Assembly (NCBI GenBank): GCA_949291945.1
Contig: CASEXH010000005.1
Coordinates: forward strand, 1 to 64,000
Source: an uncultured Bacillota bacterium
GTDB lineage: Bacteria > Bacillota > Clostridia > Lachnospirales > Lachnospiraceae
DNA length: 64,000 nt
Direction of reading: 5' to 3'
This document shows positions 9,504-17,420 of this stretch, piece by piece. The notes below the pieces were generated by a model that was not told the origin of the DNA, did no database searches, and saw nothing but the letters and a program-made list of their open reading frames with translations. Position numbers and translations under genes: made by a program. Positions within the stretch are counted from its first letter, which is position 1. Each line of letters starts with the position of its first letter.

Positions 9504-10390
9504 AAAAGTTTACAAAAATCGCTTTGATCACAGCTCTTGTTATGCTGATCACAGGAGGGATCCTGACAGCAGGAGGAATCCTTTTCGGGGCTTCCCCTCA
9601 AGCATTCATGAACGGGATGGAACGAAGCGCAGAAAAGAATGATATTTTTAACCGCTGGTTTGGAATGAGCTGGCTGGACCGGCTGACGGGCCTGGACGAT
9701 CTGGAAAAGTTCGGAGAGGATTGGGAAGATTACTGGGAGGAAAGAGGAGAATCCTGGACCAGAGACTGGTCTGATGAAACCGGTGTCCGCAATATGGACT
9801 GGTCCGAGGCCGGCCAAAAGGCCAGCATTGAGGCTTCAAAAGTGAAGAGCCTTTATGTGACAGCAGAAGCAGGAGAGATCCGGATACAGCCTTCTCCGGA
9901 TGAAAAAATATGGGTTTCAGGGCTGGACTCCAGTCTTTATGTGGCAGATATGGATCTTGACACAAAAGTGCTTACCATATCCAGAAGCGATCCATCAGTG
10001 GACAGTGAAAAAACTCTGCTGATCCAGATCCCACAGGATAAGATATTTGAGGACCTATATCTGAATTCCAGTGCAGGAAGCCTGGAAGCAGAAGGAAAAC
10101 TTGCGGCCGGGAGCTGTGATATAGATGTGGCGGCAGGCAATCTGGAGGTGGAACTGATGGAAGCTGAGGATTCCACTTTGAATTGTGCAGCCGGACGGCT
10201 TAAGATAAAATATACCGGAAAACTGAATGACTATGCGGCAGATGTCAGTGTAAATACCGGCGCCCTGGACCTGGGCGGAGAGAGCATAGATGGCTTTTAT
10301 GAAGGGTCCTTTGGAGCAGAATCTTCAGATAAGACCATGGACATAGAGAACAATGCAGGAAATATCAGAATAGATTTTGAGAATCAATAG
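9500..10390 (+). CDS. DUF4097-family membrane-anchored beta-repeat protein
   Basis: A 296-residue protein with one N-terminal membrane segment (about residues 6-28) and an extracytoplasmic domain built of short repeating beta-type units such as VTAEAGEIRIQPS, DVAAGNLEVELME and NCAAGRLKIKY. This is the DUF4097 (putative adhesin-like beta-helix) pattern. Its ATG overlaps the stop of the previous gene by 4 bp (ATGA), so the two are translationally coupled. In this operon type it is thought to act in envelope homeostasis; the precise role is unknown. Confidence 0.83.
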   Translation: MKKFTKIALITALVMLITGGILTAGGILFGASPQAFMNGMERSAEKNDIFNRWFGMSWLDRLTGLDDLEKFGEDWEDYWEERGESWTRDWSDETGVRNMDWSEAGQKASIEASKVKSLYVTAEAGEIRIQPSPDEKIWVSGLDSSLYVADMDLDTKVLTISRSDPSVDSEKTLLIQIPQDKIFEDLYLNSSAGSLEAEGKLAAGSCDIDVAAGNLEVELMEAEDSTLNCAAGRLKIKYTGKLNDYAADVSVNTGALDLGGESIDGFYEGSFGAESSDKTMDIENNAGNIRIDFENQ

Positions 10391-10405
10391 AAAGGGGTAT
10401 GTGTC

Positions 10406-10591
10406 ATGTCAGATAAGAGGTTATATCGTTCTTCTGTAAATTATATGCTGGCAGGAGTCTGCGGAGGAATCGGGGAGTATTTTAACATAGATCCAACTCT
10501 GATCCGCCTTGCCTGGGTCATTGTGACCTGTATGAGCTTTGGCTCCGGGATCATCGCCTATATCATTGCGGCGATCGTCATTCCAAAATAA
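10406..10591 (+). CDS. PspC-domain small membrane protein
   Basis: A 61-residue PspC-domain protein. The pattern LYRSSVNYMLAGVCGGIGEY followed by FNIDPTLIRLAWVI is diagnostic, and the C-terminal half is one hydrophobic membrane segment. PspC proteins are phage-shock/envelope-stress factors; here it is the minimal domain only. Last gene of the PadR operon, with AAAGGGG ribosome site upstream. Confidence 0.9.
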   Translation: MSDKRLYRSSVNYMLAGVCGGIGEYFNIDPTLIRLAWVIVTCMSFGSGIIAYIIAAIVIPK

Positions 10592-10666
10592 GAAAAAGGC
10601 TGGCAGCGGTTCAGCCATATTGCACATGCAGGCGTAAGTTTTTAATCCAGATATCGCTAAAAAATT

Positions 10667-10695
10667 GTATAAAGAAAAAGAAAAGGGCCATACTC
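10667..10695 (+). promoter_or_regulatory. Possible forespore (sigma-G-like) promoter for the SASP gene
   Basis: GTATA (10667-10671) and CATACTC (10689-10695) are 17 bp apart and resemble the GHATR / CATnnTA sigma-F/sigma-G boxes, with one mismatch in the -10 element and a spacer one shorter than usual. The downstream SASP gene would be expected to use such a promoter. The match is weak. Confidence 0.3.
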
Positions 10696-10719
10696 TAGGA
10701 AAAAGGAGTGTGGCTTTTT
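10687..10719 (+). terminator. Terminator of the PadR operon, overlapping the SASP ribosome site
   Basis: GCCATACTC (10687-10695) pairs with GAGTGTGGC (10706-10714), one T-G wobble, followed by TTTTT directly before the ATG at 10720. The AAGGAG ribosome site (10703-10708) is partly inside the right arm, so the hairpin could also limit translation of the next gene. Confidence 0.75.
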
Positions 10720-10935
10720 ATGTCTAAGAAAAAAGAAGAAAAAATTGATTTAAATAAGATTCCTCAGGAAGAACAGCTCAAATATGAGATTGCCGAAGAA
10801 CTGGGAGTCCTGGACAAAGTTCTGGAAGACGGGTGGAAAAGTCTCTCTGCCAAAGAAACCGGCAGGATCGGAGGCTTGATGACTAAAAGAAGAAGAGAAG
10901 AAAAAAAGAAAGAAGAAAATCCGGAAATTTCTTGA
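10720..10935 (+). CDS. Alpha/beta-type small acid-soluble spore protein
   Basis: A 71-residue protein matching the alpha/beta SASP family. KYEIAEELGVLDKVLEDGW (residues 21-39) holds the germination protease (GPR) cleavage context with E-I-A, and ETGRIGGLMTKRRR (46-59) is the second conserved DNA-binding block. SASPs coat spore DNA and protect it from UV and heat, then are degraded at germination. The N- and C-termini are Lys/Glu-rich. ATG 10720 is preferred over GTG 10708 because AAGGAG at 10703 spaces correctly only to the former. Expected expression is in the forespore. Confidence 0.82.
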   Translation: MSKKKEEKIDLNKIPQEEQLKYEIAEELGVLDKVLEDGWKSLSAKETGRIGGLMTKRRREEKKKEENPEIS

Positions 10936-10982
10936 CGCATGTTACGGCAGGTGGTATTATACACATGTATAATTCCATAAAC

Positions 10983-11249
10983 CTATTAAGTGCATCTGTG
11001 TTGACCGCACAACACCGATGAAAAGGGAATCAGGTGAGAATCCTGAACGATCCGGTCACTGTATTTGGGGAGCAATGCCAGAGAAATCCATTGTACGTAA
11101 GTATGAGAAGGAGAGGCAAAGCGGAGATCCATAAGTCAGGAAACCTGCTTGATAGCAGTAAGGTGAAAACTTCCGTGCAAAGTTTGAAATCCCTGTAGTT
11201 CCGGAAGGAACTATATGTTTCCGCTTTTCATGAGAAGGCGGATTTTTTA
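10983..11249 (+). promoter_or_regulatory. Cobalamin riboswitch with intrinsic terminator
   Basis: The B12 aptamer signatures occur in order: AAAAGGGAATCAGGTGAGAA with TCCTGAA (about 11020-11050), GGTCACTGT (about 11055), GGGGAGCAATGCCAG, and ATAAGTCAGGAAACCTGC (about 11133-11150). The expression platform holds a small hairpin TAGTTCC/GGAACTA (11196-11213) and a terminator TCCGCTTTT.../...AAGGCGGA followed by TTTTTT (11220-11248). This is an off-switch: bound cobalamin should favour termination. The nearest sizable plus-strand gene is the MATE transporter 460 bp on. Confidence 0.88.
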
Positions 11250-11450
11250 TGGAATAAAGCCGAAAGGTAAACGCCTGAATTTATAGAATTATGCATGATT
11301 AAATGGCAGACGGTTTTTCCTGGATTCTTTTTATGGCCCTGTATAAATTTCCCGTTGTCCCGCAGCCGACGGAACATACACATCCTCCGCAGGACCAGGG
11401 TGTCGTGACAGAAGCCGGGAGGGCCGCCAAGAACTTCATATTATCTAAGG

Positions 11451-11478
11451 GAGAGGCTGTAACAGGCCTCTTCTTTTT
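11451..11478 (+). terminator. Second terminator downstream of the B12 riboswitch
   Basis: GAGAGGC (11451-11457) pairs with GCCTCTT (11466-11472), 8-nt loop, followed by a T-rich tail to 11478. It would end any transcript that escapes the riboswitch terminator, leaving about 200 nt (11250-11450) in which no gene with a convincing ribosome site is seen. Confidence 0.65.
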
Positions 11479-11479
11479 G

Positions 11480-11640
11480 CGCAATACGCCGGTCGGGCGA
11501 CCGCCGTGCTTGCACGAGCAGGCCTTCGCTCCGCTGCGGTCCGTGCTAAACCCGTGCCACTGGCACGCAGCACCATTTGCCGGGCAACGGACAGCGACAG
11601 GCTTTGCCTGGAGCTGTCCGCAGTATCGCAGCGGATAGGG
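11480..11640. repeat. GC-rich fold-back intergenic element
   Basis: About 160 bp of clearly higher GC than its surroundings with stacked inverted repeats: GGTC/GACC (11491-11502), GTGC-TT-GCAC (11506-11515), GTGCCA-C-TGGCAC (11553-11565), GGACAGC/GCTGTCC (11589-11595 and 11613-11619) with CAGGC-TTT-GCCTG inside, and a long-range pair TCCGCTGCG (11530-11538) with CGCAGCGGA (11626-11634). No convincing gene overlaps it. It looks like a mobile intergenic repeat or a structured RNA. Confidence 0.6.
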
Positions 11641-11709
11641 AAGGACTCTTTCTTATCTGATCAGAAAGCAGAGCGTTGACCAATATCAGGCGCATGCAAA
11701 TTTGAACTT

Positions 11710-13128
11710 ATGAAAAAGAGAGATGTAAAAAGAATGGATAAAAATAAGAAAAAAATAAGGCCTGAAGAACGGCTGACCGCTTTTTTTCAGCGAAAGGGCG
11801 AGATCACAAGGCGGGAGAAGCTGGCGATTGTATGGCAGATGAGCGTTCCTGCCATTATGGCACAGATAACATCGATTCTAATGCAGTATATTGATCAGGC
11901 AATGGTGGGGAATCTGGGCCCCCAGGCTTCAGCCTCTATCGGAGTAGTATCCACCAGCACCTGGCTCCTTGGAGGGTTGTGCAGCGGGGTGGCTGCAGGT
12001 TTTTCCGTACAGGCTGCCCATCAGATTGGAGGAGGGAAGGAAGCCTATGCAAGAAAGATTCTGAAACACGGGTTGTGCGCTGCCCTCTGTTTTTCTTTGC
12101 TTCTTATGATACTGGGAATTGCTCTCAGCGGACATCTGCCCATTTGGCTGGGCGCAGGGGAAGAGCTCTGGAAGGATGCCTCCGGATATTTCTTTGTCTA
12201 TGCCTGCTCTCTTCCGGCAGTGCAGCTTAACCGTCTGGCAGGCTCTATGCTTCAGTGTAGCGGAAATATGCGTACGCCAAGTATTTTAAATGCCAGTATG
12301 TGTCTTCTGGATATTTTTTTCAACATGATATTTATCAGGCATTACGGCGTGCTGGGAGCCGCTATAGGAACAGCCCTGGCGGAGCTGGTGGTCTGTATCC
12401 TGATGCTCTGGTCTGTCTGCTTCCGTTCTCCTGTATTCCGGTTCAGAGGAGAGAAGACAGGAAGGATAGATAGGCGGATTTTGGTAAATGCCCTGCATAT
12501 AGGCGCTCCTCTGGCTTTTGAACATGTGGCGGTGTGCGGCGCTATGATTGCTACTACCAGGATCATTGCCCCTCTGGGTACCGCAGCCATTGCGGCAAAC
12601 TCCTTTGCAGTCACTGCAGAAAGTTTCTGCTATATGCCAGGCTATGGAATTGCGGAAGCGGCTACAGCTCTGGTAGGTCAGAGCCTGGGGGCGGGAAAAG
12701 AAAAGATCGCAAAAAGCTTTTCCAATCTTTCGGTCCTCCTTGGAGGCGGGATCATGGCGGTCACCGGCGCAGTGATGTTTTTTATCTGTCCCTGGGTTTT
12801 CCAGCTGATGACCCCGGACCTGCAGGTGCGGCAGCTGGCGGCAGAAGTGCTCAGGATCCAGCTTTTTGCGGAGCCTCTCTATGGTGTATCTATCGTGGCT
12901 TCCGGAGCACTCCGGGGAGCTGGAGATACTCTGGTTCCCAGTATTCTAAATTTAATCAGTATCTGGGGCGTACGTCTGACCCTGTCCCTGCTGCTGGTGG
13001 GAAGATGGGGACTTCATGGCGTATGGCTGGCCATGTGCATTGAGCTTTGTGTAAGGGGGCTGCTCCTTTTATTCCGCCAGCAGACCAGCACAGTAGGATA
13101 CAAAAAGACCGATGCCGCAAGAACTTAA
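11710..13128 (+). CDS. MATE-family efflux transporter
   Basis: A 472-residue integral membrane protein of the multidrug and toxic compound extrusion family, with twelve predicted membrane segments in two six-helix halves. Typical family patterns include VPAIMAQITSILMQYIDQAM near the N-terminus, IGVVSTSTWL, and in the second half SFCYMPGYGIAEAATALVGQ and ASGALRGAGDTLVPSILN. Such carriers export cationic compounds with Na+ or H+. The start is uncertain: ATG 11710 has no strong ribosome site and ATG 11734 is possible. It lies downstream of the B12 riboswitch and fold-back element; whether it is under their control is unproven. It is convergent with the next gene, 3 bp apart. Confidence 0.92.
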   Translation: MKKRDVKRMDKNKKKIRPEERLTAFFQRKGEITRREKLAIVWQMSVPAIMAQITSILMQYIDQAMVGNLGPQASASIGVVSTSTWLLGGLCSGVAAGFSVQAAHQIGGGKEAYARKILKHGLCAALCFSLLLMILGIALSGHLPIWLGAGEELWKDASGYFFVYACSLPAVQLNRLAGSMLQCSGNMRTPSILNASMCLLDIFFNMIFIRHYGVLGAAIGTALAELVVCILMLWSVCFRSPVFRFRGEKTGRIDRRILVNALHIGAPLAFEHVAVCGAMIATTRIIAPLGTAAIAANSFAVTAESFCYMPGYGIAEAATALVGQSLGAGKEKIAKSFSNLSVLLGGGIMAVTGAVMFFICPWVFQLMTPDLQVRQLAAEVLRIQLFAEPLYGVSIVASGALRGAGDTLVPSILNLISIWGVRLTLSLLLVGRWGLHGVWLAMCIELCVRGLLLLFRQQTSTVGYKKTDAART

Positions 13129-13131
13129 ATG

Positions 13132-14184
13132 CTACAGAAAGCGTACTTCCAGCATTACAGGCTGATGATCTGTATAAGCAAAATCAGTATTTACTACGGA
13201 AACCTTGGAGATTTTCAGGTTGTCTGACACCAGAAAACCGTCCAGTACATATACCCGGCCTTTTTCAGCAGAGCCGTTATAAGGCCGGTCCAGAAGCCGG
13301 CAGGTAGGAAAGGTATCATCGGCAGCTATGGAAAAATGAGGAGGGAGAAATTCCTTCTCCAGCAGACCGGGGGTCCAGTTCTTGCTTTTGTGGAGAGGAT
13401 ATTTTTCCTCTCCTTTTATGATTTGATTGAAATCTCCTCCAGCGATGACATAATTGCCTTTTTCATATTCCCGGGAAAGGATTTTGGCCAGCAGGCGGCT
13501 CTGGGCCAGTTTTCCTTCGCCTTTGTCATAGGCTTCCAGGTGAAAGTTAAAAAGAACCAGTTCCCTGGAACTGCCTTTTATGGAAATCCTGGTTTCCAGG
13601 ATACACCGTTTCAGATTACAGGTCTTCACCGGCCAGGAGAATGATTCAGGAAGGGACAGCCGCCGGGCTGAACGGACCTTCAGACCGGTAAAAGTACTGA
13701 GACCGCTGCTCATCTTTCCCAGGGGAGGGAGCGGATAGGGGATAAAATCGCATTTATAGTTCCAGGCAAAAATACCCGGTATTCCAAGGGCTTTTTCAAA
13801 ATAACGATGTTGATCTATCCGATAAGAACGGGAAGAGTCCAGATCCACTTCCTGGAGAAAATATACCTCCGCCTTCTGGGTATCCAGGACTTTTTTTATG
13901 CCATTCATGTTTTTTATAACCTGTTTCCGGTTCCTGGGACGGACCATTTTGCCTCCGTCCATAAAGAAATCCATGGTTTTGTCAAAACCGGCGAAGCCGA
14001 TATTCCAGGTAAGGAGCCGGAAGGGATTCTTCAGAGAAAGTGTCTGTCCGCCTTTCGGGGCAGGCAGAGGAGTCACTTTTTGGGGACGGTATTCCCGGAG
14101 CGTGTACCAGGAAACAGCGCCCAGAGTCAGCCCTCCCAAGAGGGTTCCTGTCTTTAATATGCTTTTAAATAAATGATCTTTCAA
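13132..14184 (-). CDS. Membrane-anchored endonuclease/exonuclease/phosphatase family protein
   Basis: A 350-residue EEP-fold metal-dependent phosphoesterase. An N-terminal hydrophobic stretch (about residues 11-28) anchors it, with the catalytic domain outside. Motifs are LTWNIGFAGF (metal Asn), FLQEVDLDS (catalytic Glu), the middle NFHLEAYDKG (His), GGDFNQ (Asp/Asn) and TDHQPVMLEV (Asp-His pair) at the C-terminus, so the active site is complete. Family substrates range from sphingomyelin and other phospholipids to nucleic acids. The start is TTG 14184, supported by AGGAGG nine bases upstream on the minus strand. A single-gene unit convergent with the MATE gene. Confidence 0.85.
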   Translation of the reverse strand: MKDHLFKSILKTGTLLGGLTLGAVSWYTLREYRPQKVTPLPAPKGGQTLSLKNPFRLLTWNIGFAGFDKTMDFFMDGGKMVRPRNRKQVIKNMNGIKKVLDTQKAEVYFLQEVDLDSSRSYRIDQHRYFEKALGIPGIFAWNYKCDFIPYPLPPLGKMSSGLSTFTGLKVRSARRLSLPESFSWPVKTCNLKRCILETRISIKGSSRELVLFNFHLEAYDKGEGKLAQSRLLAKILSREYEKGNYVIAGGDFNQIIKGEEKYPLHKSKNWTPGLLEKEFLPPHFSIAADDTFPTCRLLDRPYNGSAEKGRVYVLDGFLVSDNLKISKVSVVNTDFAYTDHQPVMLEVRFL

Positions 14185-14249
14185 TGCTGTGGTCCTCCTG
14201 CTGTTAAATACATTTCCGTCTGTTGTTTACAGATTTTATAGTAACATAA

Positions 14250-14280
14250 GAAGCTGCCCTATGAAACATATGTCAGCTTC
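14250..14280. terminator. Terminator-like hairpin between divergent genes
   Basis: GAAGCTG (14250-14256) and CAGCTTC (14274-14280) pair, with an inner TATG-AAA-CATA, followed on the plus strand by CTTTTG and T-rich sequence. It sits between the divergent EEP gene and the valS leader, where no transcript needs to end on the plus strand. Confidence 0.5.
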
Positions 14281-14341
14281 CTTTTGAAAATCTTTTCTTT
14301 CTTTTCTGTTAAATTTACGCAAAAATTCACAATTTCCTATC

Positions 14342-14370
14342 TTGACAAAGCTTTTCAATATGACTATGAT
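14342..14370 (+). promoter_or_regulatory. Vegetative promoter of the valS leader
   Basis: TTGACA (14342-14347), a 17-bp spacer and TATGAT (14365-14370). This is a near-consensus sigma-A promoter placing the transcript start near 14377, about 350 nt upstream of valS, consistent with a long T-box leader. Confidence 0.88.
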
Positions 14371-14376
14371 AAGACA

Positions 14377-14665
14377 AATGAGAAGATGTATGGATTTCAG
14401 GAGTACGCAGTGCAAAGAAATCCGTGGCATCTAAAGAAAAAGGTAATGAGAAAGAGGAGTACGCTCTGGGAACTTGCAGAGAGAACAATTCATCGGCTGA
14501 AAGATTGTTTAAGGAAAAAGGGCGGAAGGTAGCTTTTGAACCGGAAGGCTGAAGGAGATTCCCCGGCAGGGTGAGATTTGGTAGGTTTTCCCGGTTTGTC
14601 CCCGTTACAGGACCTTTGAGTGATAAATAAAGGTGGTACCGCGGCTTTGTCGCCCTTTGTAACTA
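14377..14665 (+). promoter_or_regulatory. T-box leader (tRNA-Val-responsive)
   Basis: The T-box motif AAAGGTGGTACCGCG is at about 14629-14643, followed by the competing 3' arm TCGCCCTTT (14650-14658). Upstream are Stem I features, such as GAGGAGTACGCTC near 14455-14467 (AGTA bulge). A T-box reads uncharged tRNA and permits read-through into the synthetase gene. The tRNA identity is inferred from valS downstream; the specifier codon was not located with certainty, and the U-run after the terminator arm is poor. Confidence 0.88.
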
Positions 14666-14731
14666 TTAAGCAGATGGTTATGGAGGGTATTTTTTATGCA
14701 AGGATACCCTTATGACCAAGAGGAGGAGATT

Positions 14732-17377
14732 ATGAGCAAAGAGCTTGCAAAAACTTATGACCCCAAAGGTCTGGAAGACCGCATTTATCAGAAATGGCTG
14801 GATAACAAATATTTTCATGCAAAAGTAAATCCGGACAAGAAACCTTTTACCATTGTGATGCCCCCGCCAAATGTAACAGGACAGCTCCATATGGGACATG
14901 CTCTGGACGAGACTATGCAGGATATCCTGATCCGATTTAAAAGAATGGAAGGATATGAGGCCTTATGGCAGCCGGGAACTGACCATGCAGCCATTGCCAC
15001 AGAGGTAAAGGTTATTGAAAAATTAAAAGAGCAGGGTATTGATAAAAATGAGATTGGCAGGGAAGAATTCCTGAAATATGCCTGGGCCTGGAAAGAGGAG
15101 TACGGCGGAAAGATCATCAATCAGTTAAAGAAGCTGGGGGCTTCTGCTGACTGGGACAGAGAACGTTTTACCATGGACGAAGGCTGTTCCAAAGCAGTTC
15201 AGGAAGTGTTCATCAAGCTTTACGAAAAGGGCTATATCTATAAAGGCTCCAGGATCATCAACTGGTGTCCGGTATGCCAGACTTCCATATCTGATGCAGA
15301 GGTAGAACATGAGGACCAGGACGGATTTTTCTGGCACATTAACTACCCGGTAGTAGGAGAGGAAGGACAGTATGTAGAGATTGCCACCACCCGTCCTGAG
15401 ACTCTTCTGGGAGATACGGCAGTGGCAGTAAATCCGGAGGATGAACGATATAAACACCTGGTAGGGAAAATGCTGAAGCTGCCTCTGACAGACAGAGAGA
15501 TCCCTGTGATCGCTGATGAATATGTGGATAAAGAGTTTGGAACCGGCTGTGTAAAGATCACTCCGGCTCACGATCCTAATGACTTTGAAGTGGGAAAACG
15601 CCACAATCTGGAAGAAATCAACATTATGAATGATGACGCCACCATCAACGAACTGGGAGGCAAATATGCAGGCATGGACCGGTATGAAGCCAGAAAAACT
15701 ATGGTGGAGGATCTGAAGGAACAGGGCCTTCTGGTAAAGGTGGTTCCCCATTCTCACAGCGTAGGAACCCATGACCGCTGCGGCACTACCGTAGAACCTA
15801 TGATCAAGCCTCAGTGGTTTGTTCGTATGAAAGAGATGGCCCAGGCTGCCATTGATACCTTAAAAGAAGGGAATCTTACGTTTGTTCCGGAAAGATTTGA
15901 TAAGACTTATCTCCATTGGCTGGAGAATATCAGAGATTGGTGCATCTCCCGCCAGCTCTGGTGGGGACACCGGATCCCGGCTTATTATTGCGACCAGTGC
16001 GGAGAGACTATAGTTGCCCGGGAAATGCCCGGGAAATGCCCGAAATGCGGCTGCACTCATTTCTATCAGGACGAGGATACTCTGGATACCTGGTTTTCCT
16101 CTGCACTGTGGCCCTTCTCTACCCTGGGATGGCCGGACAAGACTCCGGAGATGGAGTACTTCTATCCAACAGATGTACTGGTTACCGGCTATGATATTAT
16201 CTTCTTCTGGGTAATCCGTATGGTATTTTCCGGTCTGGAGCAGACAGGAAAGACCCCGTTCCATCATGTGCTGATCCATGGATTAGTGCGGGATTCCCAG
16301 GGCAGGAAGATGAGCAAATCTCTTGGAAACGGTATTGATCCCCTGGAGGTGATCGACAAGTATGGAGCCGATGCGCTCCGCCTTACTCTGATCACCGGAA
16401 ATGCCCCTGGAAATGACATGCGTTTTTACTGGGAGAGAGTGGAATCCAGCCGGAACTTTGCCAATAAGGTATGGAACGCTTCCAGATTTATCATGATGAA
16501 CCTGGAGAAAGCGGAAGTTCCTGAAAAAATGGATCTTGCAGAACTTACAGGTGCAGATAAATGGATCCTGTCTAAGGTAAATACTCTGGCAAAAGATGTA
16601 ACTGAAAACATGGACAAATATGAGCTGGGTATTGCTGTACAAAAGGTATACGATTTTATCTGGGAAGAATTCTGTGACTGGTATATCGAGATGGTAAAAC
16701 CCAGACTTTACAGCGATACAGACAGCACCAAAGGCGCAGCTTTGTGGACTTTAAAGAAGGTTCTTGGAAATGCCCTGAAGCTGCTTCACCCATATATGCC
16801 TTTCATCACAGAAGAAATCTACTGTACCCTTCATCCGGAGGAAGAATCCATTATGATCTCTTCCTGGCCGGTATTTAAAGAAGAATGGAACTTTGCCAAA
16901 GAAGAGGATGCTGTAGAGATTATCAAGGAAGCTGTAAGAAGTATCCGGAATGTACGTACTGGTATGAACGTTCCTCCAAGCAAGAAAGCTAAGGTTTTCG
17001 TAACTGCAGAGGATGAGAAGATCCGGAAGATCTTTGAAGAAGGAGATGTTTTCTTTGCTCCGCTGGCCCATGCAAGCCACGTGACCGTTCAGAAGGATAA
17101 GACCGGTATTGACGAGGACGCAGTATCTGCCGTTACCTCTAAAGCTGTGATTTATATGCCTTTTGCAGAGCTGGTTGATGTGGAAAAAGAGATTGAGAGA
17201 CTGAAAAAAGAAGAAGAGAGATTAATGAAAGAACTCGCTCGTGTAAACAGCATGCTTGGAAATGAACGTTTCATCAGCAAGGCGCCTAAGGTGAAAGTTG
17301 ACGAAGAGCGGGCCAAACTGGAACGCTACACTTCCATGATGGAACAGGTAAAGGAAAGATTAGCGCAGCTGCAGTAA
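14732..17377 (+). CDS. valS: Valyl-tRNA synthetase
   Basis: Class I aminoacyl-tRNA synthetase, 881 residues, normal for bacterial ValRS. The first signature is in [15 protein letters not shown] (HIGH-type, HMGH) near residues 45-60 and the second is [14 protein letters not shown] near residue 525. The zinc-type cysteine knot CDQCGETIV...CPKCGCTHF is present, as is the editing domain ([18 protein letters not shown]). The C-terminal Lys/Glu-rich coiled coil (from about residue 810) is the ValRS tRNA-binding arm. Start 14732 is chosen over 14696 because AGGAGGAG lies at the right distance upstream and the leader stretch is not conserved-looking. Controlled by the T-box upstream. Confidence 0.97.
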   Translation: MSKELAKTYDPKGLEDRIYQKWLDNKYFHAKVNPDKKPFTIVMPPPNVTGQLHMGHALDETMQDILIRFKRMEGYEALWQPGTDHAAIATEVKVIEKLKEQGIDKNEIGREEFLKYAWAWKEEYGGKIINQLKKLGASADWDRERFTMDEGCSKAVQEVFIKLYEKGYIYKGSRIINWCPVCQTSISDAEVEHEDQDGFFWHINYPVVGEEGQYVEIATTRPETLLGDTAVAVNPEDERYKHLVGKMLKLPLTDREIPVIADEYVDKEFGTGCVKITPAHDPNDFEVGKRHNLEEINIMNDDATINELGGKYAGMDRYEARKTMVEDLKEQGLLVKVVPHSHSVGTHDRCGTTVEPMIKPQWFVRMKEMAQAAIDTLKEGNLTFVPERFDKTYLHWLENIRDWCISRQLWWGHRIPAYYCDQCGETIVAREMPGKCPKCGCTHFYQDEDTLDTWFSSALWPFSTLGWPDKTPEMEYFYPTDVLVTGYDIIFFWVIRMVFSGLEQTGKTPFHHVLIHGLVRDSQGRKMSKSLGNGIDPLEVIDKYGADALRLTLITGNAPGNDMRFYWERVESSRNFANKVWNASRFIMMNLEKAEVPEKMDLAELTGADKWILSKVNTLAKDVTENMDKYELGIAVQKVYDFIWEEFCDWYIEMVKPRLYSDTDSTKGAALWTLKKVLGNALKLLHPYMPFITEEIYCTLHPEEESIMISSWPVFKEEWNFAKEEDAVEIIKEAVRSIRNVRTGMNVPPSKKAKVFVTAEDEKIRKIFEEGDVFFAPLAHASHVTVQKDKTGIDEDAVSAVTSKAVIYMPFAELVDVEKEIERLKKEEERLMKELARVNSMLGNERFISKAPKVKVDEERAKLERYTSMMEQVKERLAQLQ

Positions 17378-17420
17378 AATGCGCAGGGGGGCTGCCGCAT
17401 AGAGGTTTAGGAGAGAGATT

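Noticed and set aside
11338..11440. Possible second, degenerate cobalamin riboswitch (GTCCCGCAG and AAGCCGGGAGGGCC resemble aptamer boxes)
   Set aside because: The core GGGAA...GGTG block is missing, so the match is too poor.
11299..11484. Minus-strand cysteine-containing 61-residue frame (CGGCVCSVGCG)
   Set aside because: Starts with TTG inside a terminator hairpin, no ribosome site, and opposite to the riboswitch transcript; most likely non-coding.
11303..11638. Plus-strand 111-residue frame after the B12 riboswitch
   Set aside because: No ribosome site, runs through a terminator and the fold-back element, and has no recognisable domain.
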